Assembly (NCBI GenBank): GCA_038203875.1
Contig: JBBRDN010000167.1
Coordinates: 1-10,402 of the forward strand
Reading direction: 5' to 3'
DNA: 10,402 nt
DNA from: CANJSG01 sp038203875
GTDB lineage: Bacteria > Verrucomicrobiota > Verrucomicrobiia > Limisphaerales > CANJSG01
Shown piece by piece: positions 6,138-10,402 of this stretch (position 1 is its first letter; every line of letters starts with the position of its first letter). The notes under the pieces were generated by a model. That model saw nothing but the letters and a program-made list of their open reading frames with translations, was not told the DNA's origin and made no database searches. The position numbers were made by a program, and so were the translations under genes.

Positions 6138-8840
6138 TCAGTGGTTGAAGGTGAATTCTTTCGAGTTGAGCAGAGCCCAGAACAGATCTTGGAAGACCAG
6201 GTCGCGCGCGTCGCCGCCGGCGAGCTGCTTCTTCACGGTGGCGATCTCCGGATCGGAAGGAACACGCCCCAACGTCGCCGCGAACAGGCCCTGCAAGACC
6301 TTCGCGTCGTCGGTTTCCTTCAACAACCCCGTCAGGCGTCCCTCGGCGGAGCGGACCTTGCGCGTGAGTTCATCGCCGTTCCGCAAATGCAGAAGCTGCG
6401 GCAGCGTGACCTCACCCTTGCGTTCGCAGGCGCAAGCGGTCACCCGGTCGGATCGCCCGAAAAGCGTCAGGAAGTAGGAGGTCACTCCGGAGTCGGGCAC
6501 CTGCGTCGCGCGCAGGCCCACCGGATGTCCATCGAACTGGTCCGGCACGGCCGTGGCCTGGCTGACGGCATCGAGCATCACTTCGGCCGGGAGGCGACGG
6601 GCGTAGAAGTGGGAATAGAAACGGCGGTCGGTCTCGTTCTCCGGTCGCGTGGTGGATGCGAGCTGGTAGGCGCGGGAGTTCAGGATCAGCCGCATGACGT
6701 GTTTCACGTCGTAGCCGCTGCGGACGAACTCGGAGTTGAGCAGCTTCCAGAGGTCGCCGTTGCTGGGCGGATTGCTGGCACGGAGATCATCGACGGGTTC
6801 GACAAGGCCCACGCCCATGAAATGCTGCCAGAGCCGGTTCACCATGGCGCCGCTAAAGGCCTCGTTCTTGGGATCGGTCATCCAGGCGACGAGCAACTCG
6901 CGCGGATCCTGGCCAGGAGCGATCGCCGTCGCACGTCGATCGAGCGGCTGGGGAACCATCTTCTGGCGAGTGCGCGGCTGGGTGATGCCGGGCATCTTGG
7001 TGGCCGCTTCGGCGATCTGCTTCTGCAGCCCGGCAATCTCCTTCTGCTTTTCCGCGATCTTCTTTTCAGCGGCGGACTTGTCCTTCTCGCCGCTGCCGGC
7101 CTTGGCCAACGCGCCTTCGGCATCCTTGATCTGCTTCTCGGTTTCGCGGAGGCGCTTCTTCAGATCCTTTTCTTCGGGCGATGCCAAGCTGAGCACGGTC
7201 AGGCCTTTGTCCGGATCTTCACGCTTGAGGGCCACCTTCGAAAAGAAGGCGGTGAAATGGTAGTAGTCGTCCTGGGTGTAACGCTCGAGCGGGTGGTTGT
7301 GACAGCGGGCGCAGCCGATGCGGGTGCCGAGGAACGACTGCGCGACCGAGTCGGCCAGCTCGGATTCCTGGACCCGTTCGAACTCTCCCATCGTTGTAAT
7401 GTAGTAGCCGATCTGCGGCCGCTCGCGCACGTCGCCGCTGGCGAGCAGGACGTCCTTGGCGAGTTCGTTCCACGGACGATTCGTCGACACCTGCGCGCGC
7501 AGCCATGCATGGAAGGACCGGACGCCCTTGGCTCCGCGGACATCGTGGTCGCGTTCGCGGCGGTTTTGCAGGAGGTCGGCGTATTGCAGCGTCCAGTAGT
7601 CGGTGTAGTCGCCCGACGCGAGCAGGCGGTCAACGAGACGGGCGCGTTTGTCGGCCGAGGAATCGGCGGCGAAGGCGGCAACCTCATCCGCAGGCGGCAA
7701 CGTCCCGGTCACATCGACGAACGCGCGGCGGAGAAACGTGGTGTCGTCGCATCCTTCGGACGGCGGCAACCGCAGCGCCTGCAGCTTGGCGAAGACGTGC
7801 CGGTCGACGTCGTTGTTCCACTTGGTGAACGTCTCTGGCGCGACGGCGTGGGCATAAGGCACCGTGAATCGGGCGACCTCGACGAGGCCCTGGAAATGCA
7901 CGCGCACCGTGGCTTCACCGGCCCGAAGAGCCGTGACCAACCCATCCGGCGAAACGCCGAGCGTGGCTTCGTCGTTGGAGAAGAACTGGGCCAGCCACGT
8001 CACATCGCGCACGCGGCCGTCGGGATGCACCGCGCGGACGAGGAGCCTCTGCGTGTCGCCAGGACGCAGCGTGCGGCTGCCGGGCAGGACTTCGAGACGG
8101 GCTGCTTCGACCTCGTTGGTATCAGGCCCGGGAGCGCGTGCAGCCACCCAGGCGATGAGCGTTTTCTGATAACGGGAACCCGGTTCGATCCGGCGTCCGC
8201 CTTCATGCGGGGTTTCGCCGGTGGGCTTGGTCACGAGCAGGCTCTTCTCGGGGAAAGCCAGATCCAACCGGCGTCCACGGGCATCGGTCGTCAGCCAGTC
8301 GTGGTCCCATTCTGGAGCGTAGCCGCGGAGGGAAAGTTTGAAGCCGTTCTGCCCGGCAAGCTTGCCGTGGCAGCCTCCGGTGTTGCAGCCGGCCTTGGTC
8401 AAGACGGGCAGGACGTCCTGGCGGAATGAAGGAACGATCGCCGCGCCGGTTCCGGCGGTTCGGACCTTCACGGTCGCACGCCGCGAGACGAACCGGACGG
8501 TGATCTCGGCTTCACCGTCGGCCTTGGCCTCGATGCCGCCCGTCCTAGAGACATCGGCAATCTCCGGACGATTGCTGGTGAACCCGCAGATGTCGGAGAT
8601 ATCGATCTCGGAACCATCCTGGAGAATCGCCGTGACGAGGAGCCCGTGCTGACGGTCGAGCGAAGTAAGTTCGAGGCTCTCCGGAAAAACCTTCAGCCGC
8701 GCGATGGGCGACCGAGCGACCCCGATCTTCGAAGCCTCCGCCGCAACCGCGACCGACGAAACGACCCAGGCCAGCAGCATGCCAGCCAACAAGCCGAGGA
8801 GATTCCTGGATAACCGGGATGTTGCGGTGCGGCTTTTCAT
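6138..8840 (-). CDS. Exported Big2/cytochrome c/DUF1549/DUF1553 protein
   Basis: A 900-residue exported protein of unknown function. In order: Sec signal (LLGLLAGMLLAWVVSSVAVA); Big2-like Ig domain (about 50-125); planctomycete-type cytochrome c domain with CNTGGCH (152-158), a C-X4-CH haem motif; second Big2-like domain (about 250-330, RLEVLPGSRTLRPGD to AGEATVRVHF); DUF1549 from WNNDVDRHVFAKL (341) to about 550, including LGTRIGCARCHNHPLERYTQ with a canonical CARCH site (510-514); Lys/Glu-rich coiled coil (about 555-617); and DUF1553 from about 644 to the end (MVNRLWQHFMGVGLVEP, CACERKGEVTLPQLLHL, DLFWALLNSKEF). Two possible haem sites suggest electron transfer outside the cytoplasm. ATG 8840 is chosen over the longer frame start at 8885 because GGGGGAG lies 7 bases upstream and the signal peptide begins right after it. 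The first operon gene ends 82 bases upstream; DUF1501 follows 5 bases downstream. Confidence 0.93.
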   Translation of the reverse strand: MKSRTATSRLSRNLLGLLAGMLLAWVVSSVAVAAEASKIGVARSPIARLKVFPESLELTSLDRQHGLLVTAILQDGSEIDISDICGFTSNRPEIADVSRTGGIEAKADGEAEITVRFVSRRATVKVRTAGTGAAIVPSFRQDVLPVLTKAGCNTGGCHGKLAGQNGFKLSLRGYAPEWDHDWLTTDARGRRLDLAFPEKSLLVTKPTGETPHEGGRRIEPGSRYQKTLIAWVAARAPGPDTNEVEAARLEVLPGSRTLRPGDTQRLLVRAVHPDGRVRDVTWLAQFFSNDEATLGVSPDGLVTALRAGEATVRVHFQGLVEVARFTVPYAHAVAPETFTKWNNDVDRHVFAKLQALRLPPSEGCDDTTFLRRAFVDVTGTLPPADEVAAFAADSSADKRARLVDRLLASGDYTDYWTLQYADLLQNRRERDHDVRGAKGVRSFHAWLRAQVSTNRPWNELAKDVLLASGDVRERPQIGYYITTMGEFERVQESELADSVAQSFLGTRIGCARCHNHPLERYTQDDYYHFTAFFSKVALKREDPDKGLTVLSLASPEEKDLKKRLRETEKQIKDAEGALAKAGSGEKDKSAAEKKIAEKQKEIAGLQKQIAEAATKMPGITQPRTRQKMVPQPLDRRATAIAPGQDPRELLVAWMTDPKNEAFSGAMVNRLWQHFMGVGLVEPVDDLRASNPPSNGDLWKLLNSEFVRSGYDVKHVMRLILNSRAYQLASTTRPENETDRRFYSHFYARRLPAEVMLDAVSQATAVPDQFDGHPVGLRATQVPDSGVTSYFLTLFGRSDRVTACACERKGEVTLPQLLHLRNGDELTRKVRSAEGRLTGLLKETDDAKVLQGLFAATLGRVPSDPEIATVKKQLAGGDARDLVFQDLFWALLNSKEFTFNH

Positions 8841-8847
8841 GCGGGAT

Positions 8848-8854
8848 CTCCCCC
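8848..8854 (-). promoter_or_regulatory. Shine-Dalgarno that fixes the DUF1549/DUF1553 start
   Basis: The minus strand reads GGGGGAG here, 7 bases before ATG 8840. It is the clearest ribosome binding site in the window. It argues for the 8840 start rather than an in-frame start 45 bases further upstream, which would place this purine run inside the coding sequence. Confidence 0.75.
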
Positions 8855-8922
8855 AGTTTCTCGGCGAAAACGGATCAGGAAACAAGTGCGCCGTTTCACC
8901 GCTGCGATATGGCCGCCTTCGG

Positions 8923-10326
8923 TCATCGGCTCTTTCCTCCCGCCACCCGGGCCTCGGTCACCGGCACGCCATCGAATGCCGCGATAAGATCGCCCTTAGA
9001 CAACGAGTAGTAGCGCAGCATCCCGTCGCTGCCGGCGGTGATCAGTCGTTGGCCGTCGGGCGTGAACTGCACCGCGAAGATCGTCCCCGAGTGCCCCTTC
9101 AACCGGGCGACGCGGTTGCCGTTCTTGGTTTCCTGGACGCGCACTTCGGGATCGGCCCCGGCCAAGGCCACGCGCAACCCATCGGCGCTGAAGGCCACCG
9201 CGTAGACCGGTCCCACCAACCGGTCGAACTCCCGCACATACCGGGTGTCGCTGTTGGGATCGTTGACGTCGGTTCGACGCGCGATGCGATACATCCGCGA
9301 CGCGCCCAGGTCCCCTCCGGTCAGGACGAGCGCTTCCTTCGGATGAGCGGCCAGAGCGTTGATGCCATCGTTCTGGCGGTTGAGGTCGTCGACGTATTTT
9401 CCCGAAGGGCTCTCGATGAGTTTCACCGCCTTGTCCCGGCTTCCGGTGAGAAGGCGCAGGCCGTTCGTCGTGGAGGTGAAGGCGGTCGCGAAAACCCAGT
9501 CGAGATGATGGTCGAACTTCGCCTTCAGAGTCCCGTCCTCAGTGGAGACGATCCGCACCATACGATCCGCTCCACCGACCGAGGCGAGCGATGCATCGGG
9601 AGAAAGCGAGATGCCGAAGACCGTGTCCGTGGCGATCTTGAAGGACTTGGTCTGACGGCGCGTCGCGACGTCCCAGATCTGGATCTCGCCGAAAATCGAG
9701 GCCGATCCACCGCAAGCCGCGAGCTTGGTTCCGTCGGCCGAAAATGTGAGGGATTCGATCCGCGGCGAATCTCCGAGCAACCGCGCGACGACGTTCGATC
9801 CGTCCCCGCCACGCAGGATGATTTCATGGCGACCTGCCACGGCGAGCAGTTGGCCATCAGGCGACAAGGCCATGGCCGAGATCGCGGGCCGCGCGTGGTA
9901 AACCGGAGGTTCCGACGGACGCAGCGCCAGATTTGGCGAATCATCCTTCGCGCCTTCGGCGATCCATCGGGCAATGAGTTTGGCCTCGGCGGGGCTCAGT
10001 GGGTCCCCGTCCTCGGGCATCTCCGGCTTGGCCCCGGTGATCTGGGAAACCAATTTGCTGTCCGCAGGATGTCCTGGGACGAACGCAGGACCGCTTTTGC
10101 CGCCCTTGAGCGCAGCGGCCACGGAAGTTAGGTCCAGCTTGCCCTTGAGTTTCGCGGGATAATGGCAGCCGTTGCAGCTCTTCTGAAAAATCGGGGCCAC
10201 GTCCCGATAAAAACTGACCGGCTTCTCCGCCGCATCAGCCACCCAGACCAAGCCGGCCATCCATGCGACCAATGACGCAACCTTGCGCAAAAACGTGGCG
10301 GATGGTTTCCAAGTGGTGACCGGCAT
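8923..10326 (-). CDS. Exported cytochrome c plus WD40-propeller protein, first gene of the operon
   Basis: A 467-residue exported protein. A signal peptide (FLRKVASLVAWMAGLVWVADA) is followed by a planctomycete-type cytochrome c domain (about 36-130). That domain has FYRDVAPIFQKSCNGCH with the CNGCH haem motif at 51-55, and Met103 in PEMPEDGDPL as a plausible second iron ligand. The rest (about 145-460) is a beta-propeller: seven blade-like motifs are countable, MALSPDGQLLAVAG, LTFSADGTKLAACG, ISLSPDASLASVGG, NGLRLLTGS, HPKEALVLTGG, VAFSADGLRVALAG and VQFTPDGQRLITAG. Seven blades would close one propeller, a common docking platform. The protein may pass electrons or organise the other exported products. 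ATG 10326 is chosen because it sits directly before the signal peptide, with GGAAAGAG at 10344-10337 upstream. A TTG at 10371 would add 15 unlikely residues. The next gene begins 82 bases after the stop. Confidence 0.92.
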   Translation of the reverse strand: MPVTTWKPSATFLRKVASLVAWMAGLVWVADAAEKPVSFYRDVAPIFQKSCNGCHYPAKLKGKLDLTSVAAALKGGKSGPAFVPGHPADSKLVSQITGAKPEMPEDGDPLSPAEAKLIARWIAEGAKDDSPNLALRPSEPPVYHARPAISAMALSPDGQLLAVAGRHEIILRGGDGSNVVARLLGDSPRIESLTFSADGTKLAACGGSASIFGEIQIWDVATRRQTKSFKIATDTVFGISLSPDASLASVGGADRMVRIVSTEDGTLKAKFDHHLDWVFATAFTSTTNGLRLLTGSRDKAVKLIESPSGKYVDDLNRQNDGINALAAHPKEALVLTGGDLGASRMYRIARRTDVNDPNSDTRYVREFDRLVGPVYAVAFSADGLRVALAGADPEVRVQETKNGNRVARLKGHSGTIFAVQFTPDGQRLITAGSDGMLRYYSLSKGDLIAAFDGVPVTEARVAGGKSR

Positions 10327-10345
10327 CTGGGTCCGACTCTTTCCA

Positions 10346-10365
10346 GCTCGCCGTATTCGGCAAGC
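10346..10365 (-). promoter_or_regulatory. Leader hairpin ahead of the operon's first gene
   Basis: On the minus strand GCTTGCCG (10365-10358) pairs with CGGCGAGC (10353-10346) around an AATA loop, giving 8 bp with one U-G wobble. The wobble is possible only in RNA from the minus strand; the plus-strand version has a C-A mismatch there. It ends two bases before the likely ribosome binding site (10344-10337) and 20 bases before ATG 10326. It could influence translation or mRNA stability. I could not identify a convincing -35/-10 promoter in the 76 bases between the ATG and the window edge. Confidence 0.4.
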
Positions 10366-10380
10366 CTGCAAGAGAAAGCC

Positions 10381-10402
10381 CGTCCGGCCTTGCGGCCGGA
10401 CG
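10381..10402 (-). terminator. Strong GC hairpin, likely terminator of a minus-strand gene beyond the edge
   Basis: CGTCCGGCC and GGCCGGACG form a perfect 9-bp stem around a 4-base loop. On the minus strand the loop is GCAA, a GNRA tetraloop, and the stem is followed by GGGCTTTCTCTT, a broken T-rich run. That fits an intrinsic terminator of an upstream minus-strand gene outside the window, separating it from the four-gene operon. The window ends exactly at the stem, so a longer stem, a bidirectional terminator or a REP-like repeat cannot be excluded. Confidence 0.6.

Noticed and set aside
5047..6477. 476-residue plus-strand open frame opposite DUF1501
   Set aside because: Antisense shadow with low-complexity content, conflicting with a well-supported minus-strand gene.
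5985..8429. 814-residue plus-strand open frame opposite DUF1501 and DUF1549/DUF1553
   Set aside because: Antisense shadow produced by high GC in the third codon position; translation is His/Arg/Gly-rich and shows no family motif.
8841..8922. Terminator between the first two operon genes (AAACGG/CCGTTT on the minus strand)
   Set aside because: The stem is only 6 bp with a 17-base loop and a short T run, and a strong Shine-Dalgarno for the next gene follows; read-through is more likely.
8704..10131. 475-residue plus-strand open frame opposite the cytochrome-WD40 gene
   Set aside because: Antisense shadow; the minus strand has a signal peptide, CNGCH and seven blade motifs.

Overview
The window is GC-rich, densely coding bacterial DNA holding seven protein genes, one of them cut by the left edge. 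I see no tRNA, rRNA, CRISPR array, insertion sequence or phage gene. The best guess at origin is the Planctomycetota/Verrucomicrobiota group. Exported proteins carrying DUF1501, DUF1549/DUF1553, planctomycete-type cytochrome c and PPC domains are largely a hallmark of those phyla. The short intergenic repeat built from CCTTCGTG-type 9-mers is also, from memory, common in Verrucomicrobia and relatives. No rank below phylum can be supported.

Left part, plus strand (1-3869): the 3' end of a membrane protein resembling an ABC-2-type exporter permease; a Tat-exported PhoD-like alkaline phosphatase/phosphodiesterase (727-2298); a 272-base gap (2299-2570) with an inverted-repeat element and several hairpins; and purD (2571-3869), a complete purine-biosynthesis gene standing alone. 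I see no functional link between these three genes.

Right part, minus strand (10326 down to 3894): four genes in one direction, read as an operon. Order of transcription is (1) an exported cytochrome c fused to a seven-bladed WD40-like propeller, (2) a 900-residue exported Big2/cytochrome c/DUF1549/coiled-coil/DUF1553 protein, (3) a Tat-exported DUF1501 protein, starting 5 bases after gene 2, and (4) a secreted TIG-like plus PPC-domain protein. All four carry export signals and two carry haem-binding motifs. They probably form an extracytoplasmic redox or hydrolytic assembly of unknown substrate; this is the least understood system in the window. purD and the last operon gene converge with 24 bases between them, and both stop codons lie inside one 9-bp inverted repeat. 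At the right edge a strong hairpin followed by a T-rich run looks like the terminator of a minus-strand gene outside the window, and a second hairpin precedes the first operon gene.

No gene-free stretch exceeds 300 bases. Domain names come from recognising motifs by eye, not from a database search.
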